Positions 16,407 to 23,789 of a stretch of 23,928 nucleotides of DNA are shown piece by piece. Under the pieces are notes generated by a model. That model saw only the letters and a list, made by a program, of their open reading frames with translations. It was not told the origin of the DNA and made no database searches. Position 1 is the stretch's first letter. The number at the start of each line of letters is the position of its first letter. Source of the stretch: JAIOSM01 sp964565415 (GTDB taxonomy: Bacteria > Desulfobacterota > Desulfobacteria > Desulfobacterales > Desulfobacteraceae); contig CAZMEX010000052.1 in NCBI GenBank assembly GCA_964565415.1, forward strand, positions 1 to 23,928, in the 5' to 3' direction. The position numbers and the translations under genes were made by a program.

Positions 16407-17036
16407 ATGGAAAAAGATAAGCCTGCTCAAATAAGAAATAAACATATTACCCGCAAGCGTCTAGTCGCTGCTGTGGGCAGCCTTCTTGCTAAAAAGGGGT
16501 TTAAAGGCATTGGAGTCAATGCAGTTGCCAGGGAAGCAGGTGTTGATAAGGTGCTGATCTATCGCTATTTTGGCGGGCTGCCAGGGTTGATTTCCACATA
16601 TGGAAAAGAGGGGGATTTCTGGCCATCTGCCCTGGAGCTTGCCGGTGGAGATTTGCAAAGGTTTGCAAACTATTCTTTGTCAAAAAAACTTTCTGTGCTG
16701 GGTCATACTTTTATTAAAGCTTTATTAAAAAGACCAGTAACATGTGAAATCATGATTTGGGAGATGAGTGATAGAAATGAACTCACAGCAGAACTGGAAT
16801 CCATAAGAGAGAACAGTATGACTGAATTTTTTCAGATGTTTTTACAAGGTAAAGCAGATGAGCATGACCTTTTGGCAGTTGTGGCACTGATGGGAGCTGC
16901 CATTAGTTATCTTGTCTTAAGATCAAAGAACATTGATTTGTATAGTGGTCTTGATTTGTCATCTGATCAGGGATGGCAACGTCTGGAAAAAGCTATAACT
17001 ACGATTATACGCGGGATAATAAAAGAAAATATGTAA
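16407..17036 (+). CDS. TetR family transcriptional regulator
   Basis: A 209-residue repressor-type protein. The N-terminal TetR DNA-binding domain (about residues 14-62) is clear: RKRLVAAVGSLLAKKGFKGI, then VNAVAREAGVDKVLIYRYFG with the recognition helix VDKVLIYRYFG. The C-terminal ligand domain is helical and not assignable to a named subfamily. The ATG at 16407 has GGGG only 2 nt upstream (or AAGG 4 nt upstream), an unusually tight fit. Matching inverted repeats lie in its own promoter (16381-16396) and just upstream of the next gene (17065-17080), so it probably represses itself and the downstream nitroreductase. The ligand is unknown; a nitro- or quinone-type inducer would fit the neighbour but is inference. 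Confidence 0.92.
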   Translation: MEKDKPAQIRNKHITRKRLVAAVGSLLAKKGFKGIGVNAVAREAGVDKVLIYRYFGGLPGLISTYGKEGDFWPSALELAGGDLQRFANYSLSKKLSVLGHTFIKALLKRPVTCEIMIWEMSDRNELTAELESIRENSMTEFFQMFLQGKADEHDLLAVVALMGAAISYLVLRSKNIDLYSGLDLSSDQGWQRLEKAITTIIRGIIKENM

Positions 17037-17064
17037 TTGACAAGGATTTTTTTTAATATAGATA
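17037..17064 (+). promoter_or_regulatory. Candidate promoter of the nitroreductase gene
   Basis: A perfect TTGACA (17037-17042) directly follows the tetR stop codon, with a 16-bp spacer and TAGATA (17059-17064). Transcription would start about 17071, within the operator at 17065-17080. The gene may therefore be transcribed separately from tetR. Confidence 0.42.
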
Positions 17065-17080
17065 GTCACTGATTAGTGAC
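17065..17080. promoter_or_regulatory. TetR operator candidate, site 2
   Basis: GTCACT-GATT-AGTGAC, a perfect inverted repeat with 6-bp arms and a 4-bp centre, at the predicted transcription start of the nitroreductase gene and 20 bp before its ATG. Same half-site and spacing as site 1 in front of tetR. Confidence 0.65.
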
Positions 17081-17099
17081 AAAATACAGGAGGAGTAAC

Positions 17100-18221
17100 A
17101 TGGATCGAAGAGAGTTTATTTCAAAAAGTGTAGCAGCCGGGACATTGGCAATGGGCGCAAGCGTTTTGATTTCTTCATGTAATGGCAATGGGCGATCAGG
17201 TCTGATGAATCCACACATTTACAATAGTGATGCCCATAAGATTTTATACTACGCATCCCTTGCTCCCAGTGGTCATAATAGCCAACCCTGGGCAGTGAAA
17301 ATTTTAAATGAAACCCAGTGGGTTGTGGAAGCTGATAAAGAGCGAAATCTATCAATTGTCGATTCTGAAAATCGCGAAGTTATGCTTTCCCTGGGTGCAT
17401 TTATTGAAAATCTCGTAACAGCAGCCGCAGTATTTGGTTTTACTGCCCATATTACGATTATTGCAAAAACAAATTTTGATCAGCAAGTTGCTGAAGTAAC
17501 ACTTGAGAAAAGAGAGGTTGAAAAATATCCATTGCAGAGGCTTGTCCTGCGCCGCACCATAAAAAGTAATATGCAGTCAAGGCAGTTATTAAAACAAGAT
17601 ATTTCAGCCTTTGAAAAAGAAGCAGGCTCAAACCTCTATTATTTTCCCAAGGGCAGCCGCCATGCTGATATTATGGAAAAAGAAGCTGTTGATAATTTTA
17701 AAATTCAGTCGGAGAGTGATAAAGCTCAAGAGGAACTTGCTTGCTGGATTCGTTTTAAAAACTCAGCCATTGAAAAGTATCGGGATGGGATTACAAGTTA
17801 CAGTATGGAGATCAATGGGCTTGCCGGATGGTATGTGAGAAATTTTATGGATAAAAAAAATGTTATGGGCAAAAGTTTCAGACAAAAGGGTATTGAAAAA
17901 ACCATTGAACAGGTAAAGCAGGGTGCAGGCTGGATCGTTTTGACAAGCAACAGTGAGGCAACAGCAGATTTAATTGATGTTGGCAGAAAATTTCAGCGTA
18001 TGGCTTTGATTGCCAGGGAACGCAATATTGCAATTCATCCCATGACCCAGACCATTGAAGAGAAACATGGACAAAAAAATATAAAAGCCAATCATAAACC
18101 TGCAACAATCCCTCAGTTTATGTTGCGGGTCGGTTATCTTAATAAATATCCAAAGCCTGTGACCTTGCGGCGGCCAGTTCAATGGTTTGTCCATTATTGT
18201 CCCACAAGTATCCAGACGTAG
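17100..18221 (+). CDS. Acg-like nitroreductase family protein, Tat lipoprotein
   Basis: A 373-residue FMN-type nitroreductase-fold protein of the Acg-like branch. The open frame extends to a GTG at 17076, but GGAGGAG sits 5 nt before the ATG at 17100 and the operator covers the GTG, so 17100 is the start. The mature protein shows the family block ASLAPSGHNSQPWAVKI (FMN phosphate loop), LSLGAFIENLVTAA, and a late GWIVLTS and MALIARERNIAIHPMTQ. The N-terminus begins MDRREFISK, a twin-arginine motif, then a hydrophobic stretch ending LISSC-NG, a plausible lipobox. A folded, FMN-loaded enzyme anchored outside the inner membrane is therefore predicted. Its 3' end overlaps the oppositely oriented phosphatidyltransferase gene by 28 bp. 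Substrate unknown. Confidence 0.85.
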   Translation: MDRREFISKSVAAGTLAMGASVLISSCNGNGRSGLMNPHIYNSDAHKILYYASLAPSGHNSQPWAVKILNETQWVVEADKERNLSIVDSENREVMLSLGAFIENLVTAAAVFGFTAHITIIAKTNFDQQVAEVTLEKREVEKYPLQRLVLRRTIKSNMQSRQLLKQDISAFEKEAGSNLYYFPKGSRHADIMEKEAVDNFKIQSESDKAQEELACWIRFKNSAIEKYRDGITSYSMEINGLAGWYVRNFMDKKNVMGKSFRQKGIEKTIEQVKQGAGWIVLTSNSEATADLIDVGRKFQRMALIARERNIAIHPMTQTIEEKHGQKNIKANHKPATIPQFMLRVGYLNKYPKPVTLRRPVQWFVHYCPTSIQT

Positions 18222-18844
18222 ATAAAGGTCAACACCACAGTATAAATCATGAGAACATAAAACCAGTTCCCGGCAAACTTTGGTGTTCTGATAGGTGCCA
18301 GGTTAAAGCCTGCCAAGCCTAACAACATGATATATATAATGGCTGAAAAGGCAGTGTGGCTGAAAAAACTTTCAAATAGAAAAATAAAAGCAATAATTAT
18401 GACATTGTTGTCAAGTGCAAGCCCCATATAAGTTGCATCGTTTACAAGACCAAACACATTGAAACAGCTCAATCGTATTGCACTTGTGGCAACAATCACA
18501 AAAGCTCCCGGCAGGAACCATGGACTGAAATTCCCATAGCTTAAAAGAAGAACAGCAGGACAGATTCCAAAGCTTATCATATCTATCAATGAGTCAAGTT
18601 GTCCGCCAAAAGCCTTTTGCTCATCTGTTCTGCCCTCTGTTTTTCGGGCAATAATGCCATCACCCCAGTCAAAGAAAACAGCCCATATCATTCCCAGGAT
18701 TGCCATGGGAAAATTTTTCAAAACAGCAAAGTATAACCCCAGAAGAGCACATAAAAGCCCTGCAAGGGAACATATATTTGGAAGATCTCTTACCAACCAG
18801 AGCATTTTTATCCGATGTGATTGTTGTTTTTGTGAATTTTCCAT
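18194..18844 (-). CDS. CDP-alcohol phosphatidyltransferase family membrane protein
   Basis: An integral membrane enzyme of 216 residues from the ATG at 18844, with about six hydrophobic helices. It transfers a phosphoalcohol from a CDP-linked donor to an alcohol. The family motif is complete: D59-x2-D62-G63-x2-A66-R67, then G80-x3-D84-x3-D88, with four metal/CDP-binding aspartates. The gap between AR and the next glycine is 12 residues instead of the usual 8 (KTEGRTDEQKAF), a subfamily mark. The open frame extends upstream to 18952, but that part overlaps the PLP-enzyme gene in another frame; the ATG at 18844 is 10 nt after that gene's stop and is preferred, although no good Shine-Dalgarno is visible. 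Last gene of a three-gene cassette. A phosphatidylserine-synthase-like role is the default guess; headgroup transfer from a CDP-amino-alcohol is suggested by its neighbours. Confidence 0.85.
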   Translation of the reverse strand: MENSQKQQSHRIKMLWLVRDLPNICSLAGLLCALLGLYFAVLKNFPMAILGMIWAVFFDWGDGIIARKTEGRTDEQKAFGGQLDSLIDMISFGICPAVLLLSYGNFSPWFLPGAFVIVATSAIRLSCFNVFGLVNDATYMGLALDNNVIIIAFIFLFESFFSHTAFSAIIYIMLLGLAGFNLAPIRTPKFAGNWFYVLMIYTVVLTFIYVWILVGQ

Positions 18845-18854
18845 AGGAGTGTTG

Positions 18855-19964
18855 TTATCTGTTTTTAGAACCAAGGATAGATACCAGGGCATCCACCAGG
18901 TTAGAATTTTCTGTTTTAGTACGGGAGGCAATGCGGATATAGCGGTCAGCATCTGGCATGGTCTTACCCTGACAGTGTTTTATGTACATATTGTGTTCAA
19001 TAAATAATTTTTTTGTTAATTCCATGGCATTTGGTCCTGCACCAGGCAGACGGCAAAAAATAAAGTTGGCATCAGGTTTATAAATCCTCAGGTCCAAAGA
19101 AGTTTTCAGGTCATTATAAAGTTTGTCCCGATCTTTGGTTACCTGTTCACAGCTTTTTATAAACTCTTCACTGAAATCAGGTAAAATTCTCAAGAACTCT
19201 TCGGCAAATCCATTGATGTTCCAGATATGGACTCCTTGACGGATAGCTTTGGCAAATTTCAGATTTGCAGTGAGAAGATAGCCGATACGAAGACCACAGA
19301 TGCCATATGCCTTACTCATACTTTTAAATATGGTAACATTAGGATATTGTTCAATTTCAGTTTCCATGGTTATCTGATCTCTATTCTGGACAAAATCAAT
19401 AAAGGATTCATCAATAATCAGTTGGCAGTCATGGCTGGCAAGTCTTTTTGCCAGGTGTACCAGATCAGATTTGGGAATAACCATGGAGGTTGGGTTGTTC
19501 GGTGTTACCACAACAGCAATATCTGCATCATCTTTAATGGCTTGATCTGCAAATTTATCCACATCCAGTTGAAAAGATGGAAATTCAAGTGGGAACTCTA
19601 TGGCTCGACCTTTGGGCGCTGCATTCACATATTCATTAAAAGAAGGCACTGGAATGATAATTTTACGGGCAAGATGCCCTGAGATTATTTTAATGAGTTC
19701 TGCTGCACCGTTTCCCACAACAATATGTTTTGAAGGTTGATTGATCAAGTTACCCACAAGATCGGCAAGGACATTCTGGGCAACAGGGTAGTTCAGGACC
19801 AGATCATGAATATGGTTTTTAAAGCAGGAAAAAATTTCTTCGGGAGGAAAATAGAGATTATACAAATACGCATGGTCTATAAAATCATGGCGATAGTATC
19901 CTCCATGCTGCCCTGAGATAAATTTATACTTTTCTGCCTGGGTGCTGTAATCATACTGCATCAT
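18855..19964 (-). CDS. CobD/HisC-like PLP-dependent aminotransferase-fold enzyme
   Basis: A fold-type I PLP protein of 369 residues from the ATG at 19964. Visible landmarks: GNGAAELIKIISG (PLP phosphate loop), VVVTPNNPTSMVI, LIIDESFIDF (Asp binding the pyridine nitrogen), KSMSKAYGICGLRIGY with K218 as the PLP lysine, and the late IRIASRTKTENSNLVDAL with the carboxylate-binding Arg. WNINGFAEE resembles the CobD (threonine-phosphate decarboxylase) and HisC subgroup. The open frame reaches back to 19991, but GGAAG lies 9 nt before the ATG at 19964, giving a 14-bp overlap with the nucleotidyltransferase gene. As a decarboxylase it could yield a phospho-amino-alcohol; as a transaminase it could process another precursor. 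Not a clear HisC, as no other his gene is nearby. Confidence 0.85.
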   Translation of the reverse strand: MMQYDYSTQAEKYKFISGQHGGYYRHDFIDHAYLYNLYFPPEEIFSCFKNHIHDLVLNYPVAQNVLADLVGNLINQPSKHIVVGNGAAELIKIISGHLARKIIIPVPSFNEYVNAAPKGRAIEFPLEFPSFQLDVDKFADQAIKDDADIAVVVTPNNPTSMVIPKSDLVHLAKRLASHDCQLIIDESFIDFVQNRDQITMETEIEQYPNVTIFKSMSKAYGICGLRIGYLLTANLKFAKAIRQGVHIWNINGFAEEFLRILPDFSEEFIKSCEQVTKDRDKLYNDLKTSLDLRIYKPDANFIFCRLPGAGPNAMELTKKLFIEHNMYIKHCQGKTMPDADRYIRIASRTKTENSNLVDALVSILGSKNR

Positions 19965-20814
19965 AACTTTTTTCTTCCACGCCTGTTTCATCAGCAGACA
20001 GGCTTACATTTTTTAATTCAAGTCTATTTATATTATTATACAAAGGCAGTGTACTCCGTGATTTCAAAAAAAACATTTTTTCAGCTATTGCAAGATCTTC
20101 TATGGTATCAATCTCATACCATGGTTTACTGTCAAAAAAGACAGCTTGTAATGACAGACACTTTTCAACCACTAATTGGGCAAACACAGCTTCATAATAG
20201 TCATTTACTCTACCTGCCAAAACATATAGATTTAATTTTTTGACAACCTGATACCACGAAGAGAGGGATAAGCTATAAATATTAACGGTTTTATATCTTA
20301 TATCCTTGGGAGAGTCTGCAACGTCACTATGGAATGCATCAACCTTATTGAATTGATCAATTGAAACTGTGGAGCCGTTAAGCCATGGCTGCATGTGTGC
20401 AACAGCAATTCTGTCAGGGCAAAGCATATCCGTCAATAAAGACGGGTCAAAAACAAGGTCGCTTTCAATTAACAAAAAAGGTTCGTTAATAGCTTCCTTG
20501 GCCATCCATAGAGAATATATGTTATTAGTTGTTTGATATAATGGGCTGAAAATATACTCAATTGTCATGTTGCCGACATGGTTTCCAAGGAATTCACGAA
20601 TACTATTTTCCAAATGACCTGTAACAACAACCAGGCGTTTAAAACCATGTTGAGTCAAGCTTGAGATCAATCGTTCCAATATCGGGATTTCATTGACCAA
20701 TGTCAGGCATTTAGGAGAACTTTTTGTTAAAGGGAGCAGCCGGCTTCCAGTGCCGGCAGCAAGAAGCAGTGCTGTTGTTATGTTTTTAATAGAAGGGTCA
20801 TTGTTTAATGTCAT
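19951..20814 (-). CDS. Sugar/alcohol-phosphate nucleotidyltransferase, LicC-like
   Basis: A 287-residue NTP_transferase protein, most like the phosphocholine/aminoethylphosphonate cytidylyltransferase group. The signature LLLAAGTGSRLLPLT-x3-PKCL occupies about residues 17-37 (G21, G23, R25, K35). TNNIYSLWMAKE (from about residue 90) is typical of LicC-type enzymes, and LLIESDLVFD carries the metal-binding aspartate. A late WYEIDTIEDLAIAE block holds the second metal Asp. It should activate a phospho-alcohol with CTP to a CDP derivative. Start ATG at 20814 has GGAG 4-5 nt upstream. First gene of a leftward cassette with a PLP enzyme and a CDP-alcohol phosphatidyltransferase; all overlap or nearly touch, so they share one message. 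Confidence 0.87.
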   Translation of the reverse strand: MTLNNDPSIKNITTALLLAAGTGSRLLPLTKSSPKCLTLVNEIPILERLISSLTQHGFKRLVVVTGHLENSIREFLGNHVGNMTIEYIFSPLYQTTNNIYSLWMAKEAINEPFLLIESDLVFDPSLLTDMLCPDRIAVAHMQPWLNGSTVSIDQFNKVDAFHSDVADSPKDIRYKTVNIYSLSLSSWYQVVKKLNLYVLAGRVNDYYEAVFAQLVVEKCLSLQAVFFDSKPWYEIDTIEDLAIAEKMFFLKSRSTLPLYNNINRLELKNVSLSADETGVEEKSYDAV

Positions 20815-21093
20815 TTTTCTCCATTTCTAGAAATTTAAATTTTTTAAACCAACAACCGCTCCATGCTATCTCTTAACAAAGCGTAAAGTAAAATTGATAG
20901 CCTAGCTATGTTGGAATACATTTCCGACTGTTTGTAACAATGTTTAAACAAGTAGTAAGGAGAAGTGAAATATAATCACTTCTAACTTAACCTGGATGAG
21001 CCAAAACTAAAAAAATTTTAATACCAGTCAAACGATAGTATAGTGATTTCCATAATTTAAAGCAATAGTAAAAAGGATCAAAGCCCAGCTTTT
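20815..21093. other. Intergenic region before the lipid-headgroup cassette
   Basis: 279 bp, AT-rich, with no credible ORF. It should hold the promoter of the leftward cassette, but no clear -35/-10 pair stands out. It contains a TGTTTAAACA palindrome (20941-20950), an ATAGC-CTA-GCTAT repeat (20897-20909) and the 8-bp-arm inverted repeat listed separately. Confidence 0.5.
20961..20983. repeat. Perfect 8-bp-arm inverted repeat
   Basis: AGAAGTGA, a 7-nt loop, TCACTTCT. No T-tract follows on either strand, so it is not a convincing intrinsic terminator; operator or RNA hairpin are the alternatives. It lies about 150 bp upstream of the nucleotidyltransferase gene. Confidence 0.4.
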
Positions 21094-21108
21094 TTAATGA
21101 AAAAGCTG
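21086..21108 (-). terminator. Hairpin over the stop codon of the DUF554 gene
   Basis: CAGCTTTTT (21100-21108 on the minus strand), a 5-nt loop, AAAAAGCTG: 9-bp perfect stem that includes the stop codon. A short T run appears only about 12 nt later, so termination efficiency is doubtful. Confidence 0.33.
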
Positions 21109-21780
21109 CAGAACAATATAGTAGAGAAGCGGGATGAAAATAGCAGGCAGCATATTGCCAACTTTAATTTTACTTGCTCCAAGCATGTTTATGCCTATGC
21201 CAACAATCAAAAGTCCGCCAATGGATGACATCTGGGATATGACTTCAGGAGTCAGAAAAGGTTTTATATATCCAGCAGCAAGGGTAATGGTTCCCTGGTA
21301 AAGAAATACTGAAATTGAAGAGCATAAAACTCCAATTCCTAAGGTGGATGCAAAGATCATAGCTGTAATACCATCAATGGTTGATTTTGCAAAAAGTGTG
21401 GTGTGGTTGCCTGTAAGACCGCTTTCCAATGAGCCTACAATTGCCATGGCACCAACACAAAACAGTAAAGTTGTTGTGACAAATCCCTCTGCAAATTTTC
21501 CGTCTTTTTTTGAGAATCTTTTTTCAAGTTGTGCACCAGCACCTTCAAGCCTGTTCTCGATTTTACAAAGTTCTCCAATAAGGCTGCCAATGGCAAGGCA
21601 GATCACTATCAGGATAAAATCGTCACATTTAAAAGCACTTTTAAGACCAACCAGAATAACAGCAAGGCTTACTGCCTGTATAATTGTTTTGCTGTGTTCT
21701 TTTGACAGGCTGCCTTTGAAAACTAATCCCACAATACTTCCTGCAATAATAGCTGCAACATTTACAAAAGTTCCTAGCAA
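21094..21780 (-). CDS. DUF554 family membrane protein
   Basis: A 228-residue inner-membrane protein with about six or seven hydrophobic helices, recognised as DUF554 (YdfK/YqgA-like) from MLGTFVNVAAIIAGSIVGL at the start, LAIGSLIGELCKIENRLEGAG, the central FCVGAMAIVGSLESGL and IDGITAMIFASTLGIGVL, and the C-terminal GINMLGASKIKVGNMLPAIF. No function is established for the family; a small-solute carrier is suspected. The start codon is TTG at 21780, supported by GGAG 5 nt upstream and by the match to the family N-terminus. A weak promoter-like pair (TTCAAA, 17 bp, TATATA, 21816-21844) precedes it. It follows the unrecognised membrane protein by 70 bp on the same strand. Confidence 0.9.
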   Translation of the reverse strand: MLGTFVNVAAIIAGSIVGLVFKGSLSKEHSKTIIQAVSLAVILVGLKSAFKCDDFILIVICLAIGSLIGELCKIENRLEGAGAQLEKRFSKKDGKFAEGFVTTTLLFCVGAMAIVGSLESGLTGNHTTLFAKSTIDGITAMIFASTLGIGVLCSSISVFLYQGTITLAAGYIKPFLTPEVISQMSSIGGLLIVGIGINMLGASKIKVGNMLPAIFIPLLYYIVLQLFH

Positions 21781-21850
21781 AACAACTCCTTTTAAAATTC
21801 ATTGGCAAAAAATACTATATATACTTGATCTGTATTTGTTTGAACAGGGT

Positions 21851-22747
21851 TTAGTTTTGTTCAGGGCTGGAGTGTTGTAGTATTATTGGTGCATCTGTTT
21901 TAAAAAGAGAGTTGGTTGTTTTTATGAAAATAAAAAATATCAGGAGGGGCAGGAGAATGACCTGGATGAGAAAAACTCCAACATAAAGAGTTGTCAGTTT
22001 TACAAGATTTGCAATTATATCTGTCATATTGTTGACAACTTTCACAAGGGCATGCTGAAACTCTCTTGATTTGTCAATTAATAATGAGGCTGAGTTTTTG
22101 ATTGTGCCCAGCACTCCATCAATTTCCGGCAGGTTGAATGTCCCAATACTGTCAAGGCTGTCAGAATGAACAGAAAGCATTTGTTTTGCCTCATATATCT
22201 GCTCTTTAAAAAAATGCTGGTATAAAAAATCATTGGCAAAGGAGGAGACAGGCAGGCAAAGTCTCACAATAATAACAATCATGGTTATTTTCACAATGGC
22301 TTTTTGAAAAGATTTGATTTTTCTGTTTTTGAACCATATTAGCAAGGAGAGTATAAACAGTAAAATTGCAAGAATTGGCGGTGTAAATGATACACTCATT
22401 TCATAACCAAGCTTCTGTATTCCTAAAGAGACAATGGCAGTTACAAGAACATCAGCTAATCTTTCAGTCATATCATCAATTGGGTCCAGGACCTGCCCCA
22501 CGGCTAATGACACTCCAACTCCAGCAGGTTCAAGTGCAATGTTTGAGTTTTGTATTACAGAGATTGAAGCATTGATAACACGGCAGGTTACATAGACAGC
22601 ACCTGCCTTTTGAATAGCTTTAGTAAAATATGAATCAGCTTTTTTATCCATCATGGGGATTTTAAATCCCGAAGAAAAAAACAGAGTAGCTGCCAGCATA
22701 ATACCAAGCAGAGACCAGTAAATTTTTCTTATGGTTGGTTTTGTCAT
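21851..22747 (-). CDS. Uncharacterised multi-helix membrane protein
   Basis: I do not recognise this 298-residue protein. Visible structure: an N-terminal signal-anchor-like helix (about 10-27), a soluble segment of about 90 residues containing AVYVTCRVINASISVIQNSN and GVGVSLAVGQVLDPIDDMTE, two adjacent helices (about 120-140 and 150-172), then an extracytoplasmic-looking amphipathic region of about 90 residues, and a final strongly hydrophobic helix (about 253-280) before a short polar tail. The open frame extends three codons to a GTG at 22756, but GGAGGTGA precedes the ATG at 22747 at proper spacing, so 22747 is chosen. It begins 5 bp after the stop of the D-cysteine desulfhydrase-type gene, so the two are co-transcribed. 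Confidence 0.75.
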   Translation of the reverse strand: MTKPTIRKIYWSLLGIMLAATLFFSSGFKIPMMDKKADSYFTKAIQKAGAVYVTCRVINASISVIQNSNIALEPAGVGVSLAVGQVLDPIDDMTERLADVLVTAIVSLGIQKLGYEMSVSFTPPILAILLFILSLLIWFKNRKIKSFQKAIVKITMIVIIVRLCLPVSSFANDFLYQHFFKEQIYEAKQMLSVHSDSLDSIGTFNLPEIDGVLGTIKNSASLLIDKSREFQHALVKVVNNMTDIIANLVKLTTLYVGVFLIQVILLPLLIFFIFIKTTNSLFKTDAPIILQHSSPEQN

Positions 22748-22752
22748 CGGTT

Positions 22753-23754
22753 TCACCTCCCTGTTATTTCCGACGAATAGGGGAACAATGCGGGTGCACC
22801 ACCTGTGTGCCAGAACAGAATATTGTCATCACTGGAAAACTCACTCTGCTCAATCATATTGATCACTCCTCCCAGTGCGCGGGCAGTGTACACCGGATCA
22901 ACAAGGATTCCTTCTGTTTCAGCCAGAAGCTTTATTGCCCTGCGTTCCAGATCACCCACAACTCCATAGCCATCTCCTAGAAATTCATTCCTTAAAATAA
23001 CATCATTTATGGTAAAATTTACATCAAGGTTGAGTTTTTTTGAAGTGCGGTTGGCAAGGTCTGTAATATACTGGTTCAAGGGTGTATCACCTGTTTCTCC
23101 CTTATCTATCCCAATGCCTGAAAGTTCAAAATCATATTTGCTAAAAAGATATTTTCCAATCATCATGCCTGCATGGGTGCCGCCGGAACTTGAAGCAAAG
23201 ACAATATGTGAAATTGCAGTTTCAGTTTTATCAAGCTGCAACTGAAGTTCCCTTATTGCTTCAATAAATCCTGCTGCCCCAATTTCATTGGAGCCACCAT
23301 AGGGGATAACATATGGTTTGTTCCCAGCTTTTGTAAGTTTAAGCACTATGTCAGGTATTGTCTCGCCTTTTCTAAGGGCTCCTGTCCAGTGGATTTTTGC
23401 ACCAAGCAGTTCATCTAACAACAGGTTGCCATCCAGTGTGTCAGGCTGTTTTCCTCCAAGGGCAAGATGGCAGGCAAGACCAACTGCAGCAGCTGCAGCC
23501 GCAGTTTGCCGGCAATGATTTGATTGTGCTGCACCAGCAGTGATCACACTGTTGCATCCTTGTTCCAATGCATCGCCAATTAAAAATTCCAATTTTCTGG
23601 TTTTATTGCCGCCAAAAGCAAGCCCTGTAAGGTCATCTCTCTTGATAAAAATTCGTGGTCCTTTAAGTAATGCAGAGAATCGCTTAAGTTCAGCCACAGG
23701 TGTCGGGAAAAACCCCAGTGATTTTTTTGGCAGTTGATTTAATTTTTTTGTCAC
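22753..23754 (-). CDS. D-cysteine desulfhydrase / ACC deaminase family PLP enzyme
   Basis: A 333-residue fold-type II PLP enzyme. The PLP lysine motif AFGGNKTRKLEFL puts K51 at the expected position, followed by AAQSNHCRQTAAAAA (S78, N79, H80), GGSNEIGAAGF, SSGGTHAGM (phosphate loop) and the C-terminal HTGGAPALF. The last favours D-cysteine desulfhydrase or related D-amino acid lyases over true ACC deaminase. The reaction would release pyruvate, ammonia and, from D-cysteine, sulfide. The start is GTG at 23754 with GGGGG 7 nt upstream. First gene of a pair with an unknown membrane protein. Two copies of a 16-bp direct repeat lie 36-84 bp upstream. Confidence 0.9.
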   Translation of the reverse strand: MTKKLNQLPKKSLGFFPTPVAELKRFSALLKGPRIFIKRDDLTGLAFGGNKTRKLEFLIGDALEQGCNSVITAGAAQSNHCRQTAAAAAAVGLACHLALGGKQPDTLDGNLLLDELLGAKIHWTGALRKGETIPDIVLKLTKAGNKPYVIPYGGSNEIGAAGFIEAIRELQLQLDKTETAISHIVFASSSGGTHAGMMIGKYLFSKYDFELSGIGIDKGETGDTPLNQYITDLANRTSKKLNLDVNFTINDVILRNEFLGDGYGVVGDLERRAIKLLAETEGILVDPVYTARALGGVINMIEQSEFSSDDNILFWHTGGAPALFPYSSEITGR

Positions 23755-23789
23755 TACTGAACCCCCTGGTTATTACCCACAATTGTTTT

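Noticed and set aside
17076..17099. GTG start for the nitroreductase
   Set aside because: It sits within the operator repeat with no ribosome-binding site, whereas GGAGGAG precedes the ATG at 17100.
19227..19682. Plus-strand open frame of 151 codons
   Set aside because: Antisense to the PLP-enzyme gene, with no start signal or family match.
21344..21880. Plus-strand open frame of 178 codons
   Set aside because: Antisense to the DUF554 gene and to the following gap; the DUF554 assignment is secure and the shadow has no recognisable domain.
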